Shown here one piece after another: positions 34,278 through 43,551 of a stretch of 64,000 nucleotides of DNA (position 1 is the stretch's first letter; the number at the start of each line of letters is the position of its first letter). A program made the position numbers and the translations under genes. Under the pieces are notes generated by a model. It did no database searches and was not told where the DNA came from. It worked only from the letters and a program-made list of their open reading frames with translations. This DNA is from Methanomassiliicoccales archaeon (GTDB lineage: Archaea; Thermoplasmatota; Thermoplasmata; Methanomassiliicoccales; UBA472): contig CP058896.1 of NCBI GenBank assembly GCA_013415865.1, forward strand, positions 62,001-126,000. The letters run 5' to 3'.

Positions 34278-35174
34278 TCAATTATAGCCAGATTTCTGCA
34301 TCATCATGAGGTCCTCGGTCGAGAGCTTCTCTCCCTTCTTGAACTTCTCGAAGATGTCTTCTGCCTCTTTCTGGGCAACAGTGTCGTCCTTCTTCCTACG
34401 TGCCTTCTTGGCCTTCTGCCTTAGCCCAGTTATTATCTTATCATAGTCGTGCACCTGACGGATGCTCTCGATATGCTTATGATGCTCTTCATCCGCTAGG
34501 TTCTTTGTCTGTAGGAACATCTCTTGGGCCTTGTCAGCCTCTTTTCTCAGGGCGTCGGCCTTCTCATAAAGTTGGATCATTATGTCGTGCTCAGCCTGAG
34601 CCCTCTCGGCGAGCTCTGAGACCTTTTTATGCTCTGCCTCCGCCGCTTCTCTCGCCTCACGAAGTTCCTTGATGGCATTCTTGACCTCGGCGGACTGCTC
34701 AGATGCTTTCTCTTTTTCTTTGATCTCCAGGCTGAGCGCCTTCATCTTCTCGACTATCTCTTTTTCCTTGTCCTTGGTCAATGCCTGTGATTGGTGGTAG
34801 AATTCGAGCTGCTTAAGGTCTTTTTTAAGCTTGGATATCGGGACCTGCTGTGCGCCGTCCTTTGGGGTCTCTTTAGGGGCGGTGGCCTTCTTCAGCTCCG
34901 CGACCTTCTCGTCGAGGGCACGGACTATCTTGTTCTTCTCATCGCGCACGGCCTTCGCTGCCCTCACCTGTTCATTGAGCTGGTCACGCAGCTCGCGGTG
35001 CTTGGCCGCTTCATCAACCAATTTGCGGACCTCTGCGTTCAGTTCGTCGCGCTTCTGTACCCATTCCTTGGTCTTTTCGTTCAGTTCATCACGCAGTTTT
35101 CTATGCTTCTCAGCCTCGTTATTGTTGGCCATTCGCTTCTGGTCGAGGTCCTCTAAAAGTTCGGTCATAAACAT
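34278..35174 (-). CDS. Archaeal coiled-coil protein (COG1340-like)
   Basis: 298 residues, almost entirely heptad-rich charged helix from residue 10 to 270, broken by a proline-rich hinge (TAPKETPKDGAQQVP near 100-115). The repeats RKLRDELNEKTKEW, HRELRDQLNEQVRAAK are characteristic of the archaeal coiled-coil family often labelled phosphoserine phosphatase-like or COG1340. No membrane segment. Function unknown; a structural role is assumed. The 290 bases between it and srp54 are AT-rich without a convincing gene. Confidence 0.85.
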   Translation of the reverse strand: MFMTELLEDLDQKRMANNNEAEKHRKLRDELNEKTKEWVQKRDELNAEVRKLVDEAAKHRELRDQLNEQVRAAKAVRDEKNKIVRALDEKVAELKKATAPKETPKDGAQQVPISKLKKDLKQLEFYHQSQALTKDKEKEIVEKMKALSLEIKEKEKASEQSAEVKNAIKELREAREAAEAEHKKVSELAERAQAEHDIMIQLYEKADALRKEADKAQEMFLQTKNLADEEHHKHIESIRQVHDYDKIITGLRQKAKKARRKKDDTVAQKEAEDIFEKFKKGEKLSTEDLMMMQKSGYN

Positions 35175-35276
35175 TCACACCCAATCAAGGTGGCTCACTT
35201 CAAACGAGTTGGACATAAAACATTTTATTTATAATGTTTTCGGCAGGACAGGTACATTTGGAACGGATTGCCAGAA

Positions 35277-35702
35277 CTATTGATCATCGTTCTTGCCATC
35301 CTCCTCCAGGTCATCATCGACGTCCATTGGCGCATCCCTTTTTTCTAGCTCGATTTCCTTCCAGCTACCATTGTTCAATCGCATGGACCCGTCCTTCATC
35401 TCGAACTTCACTTTCAACCTTCCTTCTTCAAAATAGATCTGGGCCGTCTTTACCATCGATATATAATAACAGACGCGTTTACCTTGCTGGTTCAATCTTT
35501 TTTCGGTGCATGAGATAAGACCGAACCTCTCAAGGTCTTTGATCCGTCTATAACAGGCAGCTATTGGGATCCCATGCTGTTTTGAGATGTCCTGGGCGCA
35601 TCTGGGGGCTCTGACCGTGGCAACTAGTATCTTGACAGCATAAGGGTCGGTCAATAATTGAGAGACCAAAAGCAGGTCCACCGTTCTACCCCCGTCCCTC
35701 AC
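35277..35702 (-). CDS. ArsR-like winged-helix transcription regulator
   Basis: 141 residues; winged helix at about 10-85: LLTDPYAVKILVATVRAPR, AQDISKQHGIPIAACYRRIKDL (recognition helix), FGLISCTEKRLNQQGKRVCYY (wing). The acidic C-terminus ends in a run of D and E. Start GTG at 35702. It lies just downstream of, and is co-oriented with, the KaiC/GvpD-like ATPase with a 40-base gap, so the two may form one unit. Cysteines at CAQD, ACYR, SCTE and VCYY could make it redox-responsive (inference). Confidence 0.8.
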   Translation of the reverse strand: MRDGGRTVDLLLVSQLLTDPYAVKILVATVRAPRCAQDISKQHGIPIAACYRRIKDLERFGLISCTEKRLNQQGKRVCYYISMVKTAQIYFEEGRLKVKFEMKDGSMRLNNGSWKEIELEKRDAPMDVDDDLEEDGKNDDQ

Positions 35703-35743
35703 GGTGATATTCTGTAATTTAAATAACTCTTCTGGACATTCGT

Positions 35744-37354
35744 TCAGATCATCGGTACGAGCTCAGGTGCTAATATTCCGTCCTTCTCTTTCAGCTCCAC
35801 GTGATAATATGGGGTGAAGGGCTTCTGTCCGCATACGAGCAATGCCCCATCTTCACATTCCATCTTAATATGCATCTTTGAATGATATGCCAGATAGGGA
35901 AGGGAGGATGACATCCCGGTCGCAAAGGCAACGATCACGTTACCGCTCCTTTTTATCGTGTCAAGGAACGCCGTTGTCTCTGGCATCACATCTCTCCCAT
36001 AGAGGTCCTCAATGGCGTCGAAACCTAGCAATACGACAAAGGGCTTCTCCGTCTTTGACATCTGGTAACTCAGCCGGTCCCACCTGAGGTCGATCGACGC
36101 ATTCTCACCTTCCATTATCCTTATGTAATTACGCTCCCCACCTCCCCTTTTTCCATTATCCAACACACATAGGCGCTCCGCAAGGCGATCTGAACCCGAC
36201 AAGACTTTTGCTTTGGCCTCCATCGCATCATAATCTGGGGGGCTCTGTGGGAACCAAAGCACCCCCCTTTTTCTCGCAATGTGGTCAAGAACAAGGCGCT
36301 CTTCGAACCAATCTAAGAAATCCTGTGGTACATGCTTACCTATCTCTATCAGGGTCAGAGCACCTTTTGGAGGCCCTTTGAACACGGAATCAAAAGAATC
36401 GTGGCCGAAACTTACCCTATTGGGATCGACCTCCTTGGAAAGGTTCGGACCGATCGTTCTTGGCAGCCTTTCATAGCTCTGGGCATCAAAAACATTGATC
36501 CTGCCATCCTTCAGAGTGAAAAGATATTTCCATCTTGTGACCGACGACCCTCTAAGTTTCTCGATCACCAGATACCTGATTCGTCTGCCCTCTCTCTCCC
36601 CTATATGTAATGAGACCACGCCATCCCCTAGATAATCCATGTGACTTTTATCAGAGAACTCGACAACATAAACAATGTTGCAGTCGGAATGCTCGACCAG
36701 ATCCTTCTGCAACGTGGTCATGATCTTCTGGGAGCTTACACCATACAGCTCAGAAAGCGCCTCGATGGAATCAAGAACTATCAGGGACCTGGTAGGAAGA
36801 TTGTTCTCAACCACGTCGTATGCCAATTCGATCTCTGGCATGACGACCCCCATCTCCAAGACCATCGACCCGTCCTCAGAGAACGGCTCTATCTCTTCGC
36901 CATCCGGTCCGATCTCACCGTTCTCTATCTGCCCTTCAAGCCTATGCAGCTCTGTCCTAACGACGGAGGGGGAACGGTCCTGGTCCCGCATGGCGTTCAA
37001 AAGGTCGAAAGTTACGTTATTGAAGCTATCCCTGTTTCCGATGTTCTTCTCTCTCTCCCTCGGGGCCGCTCTCCTTAAAAATTTTTTTCCAGCTTTAATG
37101 ATCTCGTTGGCCCTTGCCTTCTCCCTCAGCCATGGGAATTGTCTAAAAAGAGCCTCATCTGAGACCCTGGTCGAGAGATAGTAATCAATCTGCTCAGAGA
37201 ACATCTCTTCGATCAACTGAAGAGCAAAGGTGGTCTTACCAGTCCCTGCCTCTCCTTTGATGATGAGCGAATGTCCGCCAGGTGAGCGCAAGAAATCAAG
37301 CATCTCCTTCGGCGTCCGCCCAGACGATAACGTGGTCTGCTCCATCGCTGGCAA
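35744..37354 (-). CDS. KaiC/GvpD-like P-loop ATPase
   Basis: 536 residues, two RecA-like halves. The first has Walker A GEAGTGKTTFALQL (near 34) and Walker B TRSLIVLDSIEALSE (near 190); the second (about 300-536) keeps the fold outline (DSVFKGPPKGALTLIEIGK, FVVLLGFDAIEDLYG) but lacks a proper Walker A. The length and layout resemble GvpD, the regulator of gas vesicle genes in haloarchaea, and archaeal KaiC-domain proteins. No gas vesicle genes are here, so a general signalling ATPase is more likely. Confidence 0.8.
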   Translation of the reverse strand: MPAMEQTTLSSGRTPKEMLDFLRSPGGHSLIIKGEAGTGKTTFALQLIEEMFSEQIDYYLSTRVSDEALFRQFPWLREKARANEIIKAGKKFLRRAAPREREKNIGNRDSFNNVTFDLLNAMRDQDRSPSVVRTELHRLEGQIENGEIGPDGEEIEPFSEDGSMVLEMGVVMPEIELAYDVVENNLPTRSLIVLDSIEALSELYGVSSQKIMTTLQKDLVEHSDCNIVYVVEFSDKSHMDYLGDGVVSLHIGEREGRRIRYLVIEKLRGSSVTRWKYLFTLKDGRINVFDAQSYERLPRTIGPNLSKEVDPNRVSFGHDSFDSVFKGPPKGALTLIEIGKHVPQDFLDWFEERLVLDHIARKRGVLWFPQSPPDYDAMEAKAKVLSGSDRLAERLCVLDNGKRGGGERNYIRIMEGENASIDLRWDRLSYQMSKTEKPFVVLLGFDAIEDLYGRDVMPETTAFLDTIKRSGNVIVAFATGMSSSLPYLAYHSKMHIKMECEDGALLVCGQKPFTPYYHVELKEKDGILAPELVPMI

Positions 37355-37519
37355 AAATCAGGATGAACGTATTAAAGGATTTGTGGATAGTTATCAAGAG
37401 CTCAGAATCGACCGCGAGGTCTCATAACGCTGTCATATAAAACTTAAGGGTCGATATCGAGGCGCAAGTTATTAAATCGCGGGGGGAGATTGAGGGAACC
37501 TTATCACAGGGTGTAAAAA

Positions 37520-38875
37520 ATGCTTCTATGCCCACTGGACTATCGCTACGGGCGAAAGGAGATGAAGAGGATATTCTCAGAGGAGAACCGTCTTCTAACG
37601 CAGCTCAAAGTAGAGGCCGCTCTAGCAAGGGCCCATGCCAAGTTGGGAAACATTCCTAAAGAGGCTGCTAGAGAGATCACAAAAAAGGCCGATCTAAAGT
37701 ATGTCTCCAACGAAAGGGTCAAACAGATCGAGACCGAGACAAAACACGATGTCATGTCGATGGTGAAAGCCCTCTCAGAACAATGCGGTGAAGCCGGCAA
37801 GTACGTTCATCTTGGCGCCACATCAAATGATATCATAGATACTGCCAGTGCGGTACAGATAATGGAGGCGTTAGACCTTCTTGATAAAGACCTGGACAAT
37901 CTTATCAGAACCTTGGCAAAGATCGCAAAGAAGCATAGGATGACCTTGATGGTGGGCAGGACCCATGGGCAGTTCGCCATCCCAACTACTTTTGGTTTCA
38001 AGGTCGCTGGCTATTTGTCCGAGGTCATCCGGCACAAAGATCGCCTGGCACAGATCCGACCCCGAGTTTGCGTAGGCAAGATGTCCGGGGCGATAGGCAC
38101 AGGGGCCGCCTTGGGGCCAAAAGTGCTCGACATTCAGGACATGGTCATGAAAGATCTTGGTATCGGTGTTGAGGAAGCAGCAACCCAGATCGTCTGCCGT
38201 GACAGGTATGCAGAGCTTGTCTCGACATTATCGATCATATGCACATCCTGTGAAAGGTATGCGACGGAGATCAGAAACCTGCAACGATCCGAGATCATGG
38301 AGGTCGCCGAGGCCTTTGATGTAAAAAAGCAGGTAGGGTCCAGCACAATGGCCCAGAAAAGAAATCCGGTCATTTCAGAGAATATATGCGGTCTGTCAAG
38401 GATAGTGAGAGCATTCGTCATACCATCTCTCGAGGACATGGTCTTATGGCATGAGAGGGACCTTACCAACTCGAGCGCTGAGAGGTTCATCCTGCCACAT
38501 GTCATGGTTCTGACGGACGAGATACTCATCAAGATGGAGCAGGTCTTCTCAGGGCTGGTCGTCTATAAAGAGAACATGCTCAGGAACATCGAATCCGCGA
38601 ACGGATTGATAATGGCCGAACCGGTCATGATCACATTGGCATCGAAAGGGATCGGCAGGCAGGAGGCGCATGAACTAGTCAGGACCGCGAGCATGAGAGC
38701 GGAAGAGACGGGCAGACCGTTCCTTGAGATGCTCCTGAAAGATAAAGAAGTGACTAATTTGATCTCTAAGGAAGAGCTTGAGAGGGTGATGGACCCTAAG
38801 AACTACATCGGTGTGGCCCCAGAACTGACAGATAAGGTCGTCGCAAAAGCAAATTCTGTTCTGGCAAATAAGTAG
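37520..38875 (+). CDS. purB: Adenylosuccinate lyase
   Basis: Acts twice in purine synthesis (SAICAR and adenylosuccinate cleavage). 451 residues with the fumarase/aspartase superfamily signature GSSTMAQKRNPVISEN (near 277), the catalytic His in GRTHGQFAIPTTFG and HLGATSNDIIDTA. ATG start with AGGGTG nine bases upstream; TATATAAAAC-like CATATAAAAC at about 37432 is a promoter candidate. A tRNA-Ala gene follows. Confidence 0.96.
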   Translation: MLLCPLDYRYGRKEMKRIFSEENRLLTQLKVEAALARAHAKLGNIPKEAAREITKKADLKYVSNERVKQIETETKHDVMSMVKALSEQCGEAGKYVHLGATSNDIIDTASAVQIMEALDLLDKDLDNLIRTLAKIAKKHRMTLMVGRTHGQFAIPTTFGFKVAGYLSEVIRHKDRLAQIRPRVCVGKMSGAIGTGAALGPKVLDIQDMVMKDLGIGVEEAATQIVCRDRYAELVSTLSIICTSCERYATEIRNLQRSEIMEVAEAFDVKKQVGSSTMAQKRNPVISENICGLSRIVRAFVIPSLEDMVLWHERDLTNSSAERFILPHVMVLTDEILIKMEQVFSGLVVYKENMLRNIESANGLIMAEPVMITLASKGIGRQEAHELVRTASMRAEETGRPFLEMLLKDKEVTNLISKEELERVMDPKNYIGVAPELTDKVVAKANSVLANK

Positions 38876-38929
38876 TAAAGACCATTGTGGAAAAGGATAT
38901 ATTCAGGTTTATGATAACGGGGACCTGAC

Positions 38930-39002
38930 GGGCAGCTAGATCAGCTGGAAGATCGCCGCCTTCGCAAGGCGGAGGCCAGGGGTTCAAATCCCCTGCTGTC
39001 CA
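38930..39002 (+). tRNA. tRNA-Ala (CGC)
   Basis: Acceptor GGGCAGC/GCTGTCC includes the G3:U70 pair that defines alanine identity; the anticodon loop TTCGCAA between CCGCC and GGCGG gives CGC; the T-loop is GTTCAAATC. CCA is not encoded (CTC follows the discriminator A), unlike the other three tRNAs in this window. GATATATT about 35 bases upstream is a likely TATA box. Confidence 0.95.
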
Positions 39003-39317
39003 CTCATTTTCACTATCGCCTTCCTATTGCTCACAGTTATAGATTATCGACAGATGAAATATTTGTTCATAGACAAAATAGCTAAATTGGCTAAGGATAA
39101 TAGTTTGCTGCATTTCTATACATGTTAATTAAATAATGTTGATATAATAAATATTATAGGTCATATGAAATCATCAAAAATATGTATATATATTTAATAA
39201 TAAATATAAAATCTCACGAACAAATTCGACCGTTGATTTTTATATCAAATAATAAAAGATAAATTGGGAAGGGAGAAACCTAATAAATACCCTCAGTCAA
39301 ACTCCGAATTAACTTTA
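39003..39317. other. Very AT-rich gene-free stretch
   Basis: About 315 bases between tRNA-Ala and the Lrp-like gene. It begins with a T-rich tail after the tRNA, then becomes markedly AT-rich (39110-39270), with many short A/T runs and no convincing ORF or structured RNA. Confidence 0.6.
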
Positions 39318-39881
39318 TCAATAGAACGTTCCTTGATACTGACCAGTTATCGGGCATCCCATGCACTTCTTTGACCTGAACGATGGGCATTCCGAACACT
39401 TGCCCTTCATCCCACACGGCGGATGATCCAGTCGTTCAAAATTCAGCACGGTTGGAACTATAAAATCTCTCTCTGATGTGATCACGATATTGAAATCAAC
39501 GTCAGTTACTGATGGATTGGATCTGATATGACCGTTGACGATAGATTCGAGCGTTGTAATGCTCTCACTGAAGAAAAATAGGCAGAGATTGTTCTTTCCC
39601 GATATCGTGAAACCATTTGCGAAATAAGGGCAATCGCCGAACATCTCAAGGATCTCATTTGGCCTAGTTGAGGAGATGTCGACCTTCGCAAGATACAGAC
39701 CCAGCTTAAGAGGATTTATTCCTGTCAGGTTCTCCAGCGCACCTCTTTCTCGCAGTTTTGAAATTCTCATGGCCACCGAGGGTTGCGACAAACCGATCTT
39801 CTTCGCGATCCTTTCCTGAGAGACCTCTGGGTCTTTCGCATACATGGATATTATCGTCCTGTCCTTATCATCGAGCATCAT
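39318..39881 (-). CDS. Lrp/AsnC-like regulator with C-terminal cysteine cluster
   Basis: 187 residues. The N-terminal HTH of Lrp type (DKDRTIISMYAKDPEVSQER, then IGLSQPSVAMRISKLRERG) is followed by a RAM-like domain (70-150). The last 35 residues hold six cysteines in PPCGMKGKCSECPSFRSKKCMGCP, a likely Fe-S or metal site not found in normal Lrp proteins. It is divergent from the hybrid cluster protein gene, so it probably senses redox or nitrosative stress and controls hcp (inference from position and cysteines). Confidence 0.85.
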   Translation of the reverse strand: MMLDDKDRTIISMYAKDPEVSQERIAKKIGLSQPSVAMRISKLRERGALENLTGINPLKLGLYLAKVDISSTRPNEILEMFGDCPYFANGFTISGKNNLCLFFFSESITTLESIVNGHIRSNPSVTDVDFNIVITSERDFIVPTVLNFERLDHPPCGMKGKCSECPSFRSKKCMGCPITGQYQGTFY

Positions 39882-39909
39882 ATGACCACTGAACCTATTA
39901 AATATAATA

Positions 39910-39953
39910 ATATCAATTTATATTGTTATAAAATATAATCATTTATTTGATAT
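39910..39953. promoter_or_regulatory. Inverted repeat in the Lrp-like/hcp intergenic region
   Basis: ATATCAA (39910-39916) and TTGATAT (39947-39953) flank a smaller CAAT-TTAT-ATTG palindrome (39914-39925). The region is shared by two divergent promoters, and a TATA-like TATATTATAA lies at about 39951-39960. It is a plausible binding site for the Lrp-like regulator. Confidence 0.4.
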
Positions 39954-39987
39954 ATTATAAGTTCGATTGTAAACTTAAGGTGGAAAC

Positions 39988-41283
39988 ATGCCGATGTACT
40001 GCAATCAATGTCAGCAGACGGCCAAGGGGGTCGCATGTACAAGCCGTGGCGTCTGTGGAAAGAATGAAGATGTTCAGAGCCTTCAAGAGATGCTGATATA
40101 TGGTCTCAAGGGAATCGCTGCTTATGCTTATCATTGTCGGGTCTTAGGAAGGAGAGACGAAGAGGTTGACGCTTTCATGCATGAGGCCCTCTTCAAGACC
40201 CTCACGAATGTTGATTTTTCAGTAGAGGACCATTTCAATATGATCATGAAAGCCGGGATGATGAATTATAAAATAATGGGATTGTTGGACAGGGCGAACT
40301 CTGAGCGATTCGGTGAACCCACTCCCACCACGGTCTTTACTGGCATAAGGAAAGGGCCTGGGATCCTGGTAACGGGGCATGACCTGGTGGACCTCGAGGC
40401 CCTGCTTGAACAGACAGAAGGCACCGGAGTAAATGTGTACACGCATGGAGAAATGCTCCCTGCACATGGTTACCCAGGGATCAGAAAATATGAGCATCTC
40501 ATCGGCAACTATGGATCGGCATGGCAGAAACAAAAGACCGAGTTCGCCGAATTTGGAGGTCCGATACTTGCAACGACTAATTGCGTGCTTATACCTCCAG
40601 AAAGTTATAAGGATAGGCTCTACACAACGGGGATCACAGCCATCGAAGGAGTAAGACACATCGACAGGAGCGATTACTCAGAGATCATCTCCCACGCCAA
40701 AAAGATAGGGGACCTTGCCGAACGTCAAGGGATCAATATCAGCACAGGATTCCATCATAAGGCGGTCCTCGCCCTTGCACCGAAGATCATAGATGCCGTA
40801 AAATCTGGAAAAATAAGGCACTTCTTCCTGATCGGAGGTTGCGATGGTGCAACGCCAGGGCGGGATTATTATACCCAGCTAGCGGAAAAGGTCCCGAAGG
40901 ACTGTGTCATTCTGACCCTTGCTTGCGGGAAATATCGTTTTAATGATAGACAATTCGGAACCATAGCAGGAACAGAGATCCCACGTCTTTTGGACATTGG
41001 GCAGTGCAACGATACGTACTCAGCACTTCAAATAGCAATGGCGTTGTCCCAGGCGTTTGGTGTGGAATTGAACAAGCTTCCGCTGAGCATCGTACTGTCC
41101 TGGTTCGAGCAGAAGGCGGTCGCGATAGTATATACTTTGTTAGCACTTGGCGTCAGAAATGTTAGGATAGGGCCAACCCTACCAGCATTCGTTTCGCCTA
41201 ACAATTGGAAGCTTATACAAGAGAGGTTCAATTGGATGCCCATCGGTGACGTCGATTCGGACCTGAAGGCGATGTTAGGCTAG
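39988..41283 (+). CDS. hcp: Hybrid cluster protein / hydroxylamine reductase (short archaeal class)
   Basis: Iron-sulfur enzyme that reduces hydroxylamine and, in newer work on the family, NO. 431 residues, shorter than the 550-residue bacterial class. The N-terminal cluster is YCNQCQQTAKGVACTSRGVCGK (C-x2-C-x8-C-x5-C). Hybrid-cluster ligands are seen in VYTHGEMLPAHGY, LATTNCVLIPP, GGCDGATPGRDYY, LACGKYRFND and SWFEQKAV. AAGGTGG four bases before the ATG. It is divergent from the cysteine-cluster Lrp-like regulator. Confidence 0.95.
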   Translation: MPMYCNQCQQTAKGVACTSRGVCGKNEDVQSLQEMLIYGLKGIAAYAYHCRVLGRRDEEVDAFMHEALFKTLTNVDFSVEDHFNMIMKAGMMNYKIMGLLDRANSERFGEPTPTTVFTGIRKGPGILVTGHDLVDLEALLEQTEGTGVNVYTHGEMLPAHGYPGIRKYEHLIGNYGSAWQKQKTEFAEFGGPILATTNCVLIPPESYKDRLYTTGITAIEGVRHIDRSDYSEIISHAKKIGDLAERQGINISTGFHHKAVLALAPKIIDAVKSGKIRHFFLIGGCDGATPGRDYYTQLAEKVPKDCVILTLACGKYRFNDRQFGTIAGTEIPRLLDIGQCNDTYSALQIAMALSQAFGVELNKLPLSIVLSWFEQKAVAIVYTLLALGVRNVRIGPTLPAFVSPNNWKLIQERFNWMPIGDVDSDLKAMLG

Positions 41284-41309
41284 TGAGGATAAAGTTCAAA
41301 CCTTTTCCT

Positions 41310-42185
41310 TCATCTCCATTGATCTAAGACCTGAAGGACCTTATCATGTTGCTTTAAGGCAATGGACTTGAACCAATCTACGGTCACCACCGGCTCGTAG
41401 GACGAACAATCATATTCCATATGTACGACGACCGTTCCTATCCAAAACCACCCATCTATCAATATACCATCTGCCGAGTATTGAGTATAGAACTTCGAGC
41501 CATCGCCCATCTTGAGGTCCTTGTAAAGGGATGGGTCGTCAGAAATGAAAGACCTATTGAAATTATAATGGTATAAGGCCTCAGCCTCTTCTTGAGTGGC
41601 ACACACACAGATCTCGATGGTCATGAACTTCCAATTGGTCAACGGGTCAGTAAATTCGACAAGGAACTCGGCCAACGCATAACTTCTCAGGCCCAACGAT
41701 ATCATGTCCAACGGTATATCGGTGCTCACGGAGCCCAACTTGTATTCAGTTCCGAGATCGATCGGGGACAGTACCATCCCATCTGCTCTCGGCACGATCA
41801 CTTTTTTCAACGTAATGACCGTGGCCATTTCGGTCATCGGGCCCTCTCCCTCCTCGTTGAATGCGCTCACTTGAACAGAATATTCTCTCATTTCTTCCAA
41901 TCCGCTCATGACCATGTTGGTCGTGTTTATGGTAACTACATCTATCAGAATCCCGTCGTCATCATAGATGTACACCTTGTAGCCAATAACATCGGATGAC
42001 CCAACAGATTCAGGTGGTTGCCAGGAAATCGATATCTCCCCCTCTCCTGGAACCAAGGTAAGACCGGTCGGGGCAGGGGGGACCTTGCCATCATCAGTGC
42101 TTCTCCCAGATAATAAGATGAACCCTGCTATCACTGAGATCATCACGACAAATGAGACCATTATCGAAAGACGCTTCCCCCTCAT
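41310..42185 (-). CDS. Membrane-anchored protein with fibronectin type III domain
   Basis: 291 residues. An N-terminal membrane helix or uncleaved signal (LSIMVSFVVMISVIAGFILL) is followed by an extracellular FnIII domain (about 38-125: PPAPTGLTLVPGEGEISISW, GYKVYIYDDDG, YSVQVSAFNEEGEGP) and an unassigned C-terminal domain (about 135-291) with NWKFMTIEICVCATQEEAEA. Probably a surface protein; binding partner unknown. Downstream, it converges on hcp. Confidence 0.8.
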   Translation of the reverse strand: MRGKRLSIMVSFVVMISVIAGFILLSGRSTDDGKVPPAPTGLTLVPGEGEISISWQPPESVGSSDVIGYKVYIYDDDGILIDVVTINTTNMVMSGLEEMREYSVQVSAFNEEGEGPMTEMATVITLKKVIVPRADGMVLSPIDLGTEYKLGSVSTDIPLDMISLGLRSYALAEFLVEFTDPLTNWKFMTIEICVCATQEEAEALYHYNFNRSFISDDPSLYKDLKMGDGSKFYTQYSADGILIDGWFWIGTVVVHMEYDCSSYEPVVTVDWFKSIALKQHDKVLQVLDQWR

Positions 42186-42189
42186 AGGG

Positions 42190-42711
42190 TCACCCGGCGG
42201 ACCATCCCTTTATCCGTTCAAGTTGTTTTGACATCAGTTCCTTCACCCACAGGTCCTCGACATCATATTCTTTGAAAAGCCACATGGTAAAAATGGCCAG
42301 CCAGTTCCTATATCGGAAAGACATTACCTTGATCCTTATGGAATGCATCAGCTCCATCTCATAGACGACGCTCTCGTCTCCGATGTTCGGCACCTTGGGC
42401 ATCTCGGACTCAAGCCCCTTTCCGATCTCTCTGAAAGCATCCTTCGACACAGAATCATCACCGTAATCGAACAAGACCACCAAGAGCTGGGCCAACTTAT
42501 CCATTGAGGGGTCCTCAAGAGCAAAACCTTTCACTTCACGATAGATGTAAGGTCTTTCATCCGTGAGCTTGATCTTTTCAGGGATTATCGGTCTCCACCC
42601 CTCACCCAGCTGGTCAGATGTTATGGAGAACCTCCTATCTATTTTGTTATAGGGGTCCTCTACAATATTGTTTACACCGCCTTTCTTGTTCTTCTTCCGC
42701 ATCGCTCGCAC
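42190..42711 (-). CDS. Hypothetical cytosolic protein
   Basis: 173 residues (or slightly fewer from the second Met, MRKKNKKGGV). The N-terminus is basic and the rest alternates charged helix and strand (AQLLVVLFDYGDDSVSKDAF, SFRYRNWLAIFTMWLFKEYD). No signal, no membrane segment, no family recognised. Only four bases separate it from the FnIII protein gene, so the two are co-transcribed and perhaps act together. Confidence 0.75.
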   Translation of the reverse strand: MRAMRKKNKKGGVNNIVEDPYNKIDRRFSITSDQLGEGWRPIIPEKIKLTDERPYIYREVKGFALEDPSMDKLAQLLVVLFDYGDDSVSKDAFREIGKGLESEMPKVPNIGDESVVYEMELMHSIRIKVMSFRYRNWLAIFTMWLFKEYDVEDLWVKELMSKQLERIKGWSAG

Positions 42712-42855
42712 TTCGCTCTAGTAGATCGCGACGGCGATTTAGATACATTACTGTTGGACGTGTGAAGGTATGGAAATAGTAATAAATTTTCACCTCTGGC
42801 ATCGACATTCTAAGAGAAATGATTATCAATCCAGGCATCGATCGTGACAATTACC

Positions 42856-43548
42856 ATGTGCGGAAGGTTCGTGATAGCCTTCACCGAAGGATTTCATGCC
42901 AGGTTCAAGGTACCTGTCGATGAAATAGAGGTCAAGGTGAGGTACAACGTTGCCCCATCTCAATTCGTGCCCATCGTTATCAGCGAAGGCTCCAATAAAC
43001 TTGAGATGATGCGTTGGGGCCTGATCCCATCTTGGACGAAGGAAGAGGGCACTGGCCTGAAGCTGATCAATGCAAGGTCCGAGACCGTCAACGAAAAGAA
43101 GATGTTCAAGAGATTGATGGAAAGGAACAGGTGCATCGTCCCGTCCACAGGGTTCTTCGAATGGATGAGGACGGACTCTGGAAAGTACCCATATTATATC
43201 CATAGAAAGGACAATAAGTTCATGGCATATGCGGGCCTCTACGACCGTTGGAAGACGCCCGCAGGTGAGGTGATAAGTTCTTTCACCATATTGACGACAG
43301 TGGCCAATGACCTGATGAGGCCCATACATGATCGGATGCCCGTCATACTTTGCAAAGAGGACGAGGACCTTTGGCTCACAAAAGCGGACCTGGATGAATA
43401 TGACCTGAGGAGGATGTTCGCGCCTTACGGTCAAGAGGACCTGGAGGCCTATCAGGTTGCGAAACTGGTGAGGAATCCGGCCTTGGATATCCCAGAGCTC
43501 ATAATGCCCGTTGATAAGCAGACAAGAACGGTCCAGATGAGGTTCTGA
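42856..43548 (+). CDS. SRAP-family abasic-site protein (HMCES/YedK)
   Basis: Covalently captures abasic sites in single-stranded DNA. The start is placed at the ATG 42856 because the catalytic Cys must be residue 2 after Met removal (M-CGRFVIAF); the GTG at 42844 would hide it. About 230 residues with RYNVAPSQFVPIV, NARSETV, the active-site Glu in STGFFEWM and His in IHDRMPVIL, all matching the family. Confidence 0.93.
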   Translation: MCGRFVIAFTEGFHARFKVPVDEIEVKVRYNVAPSQFVPIVISEGSNKLEMMRWGLIPSWTKEEGTGLKLINARSETVNEKKMFKRLMERNRCIVPSTGFFEWMRTDSGKYPYYIHRKDNKFMAYAGLYDRWKTPAGEVISSFTILTTVANDLMRPIHDRMPVILCKEDEDLWLTKADLDEYDLRRMFAPYGQEDLEAYQVAKLVRNPALDIPELIMPVDKQTRTVQMRF

Positions 43549-43551
43549 CCA

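Noticed and set aside
42844-42855. GTG start of the SRAP protein at 42844
   Set aside because: The family needs cysteine as the second residue, which only the ATG at 42856 gives.
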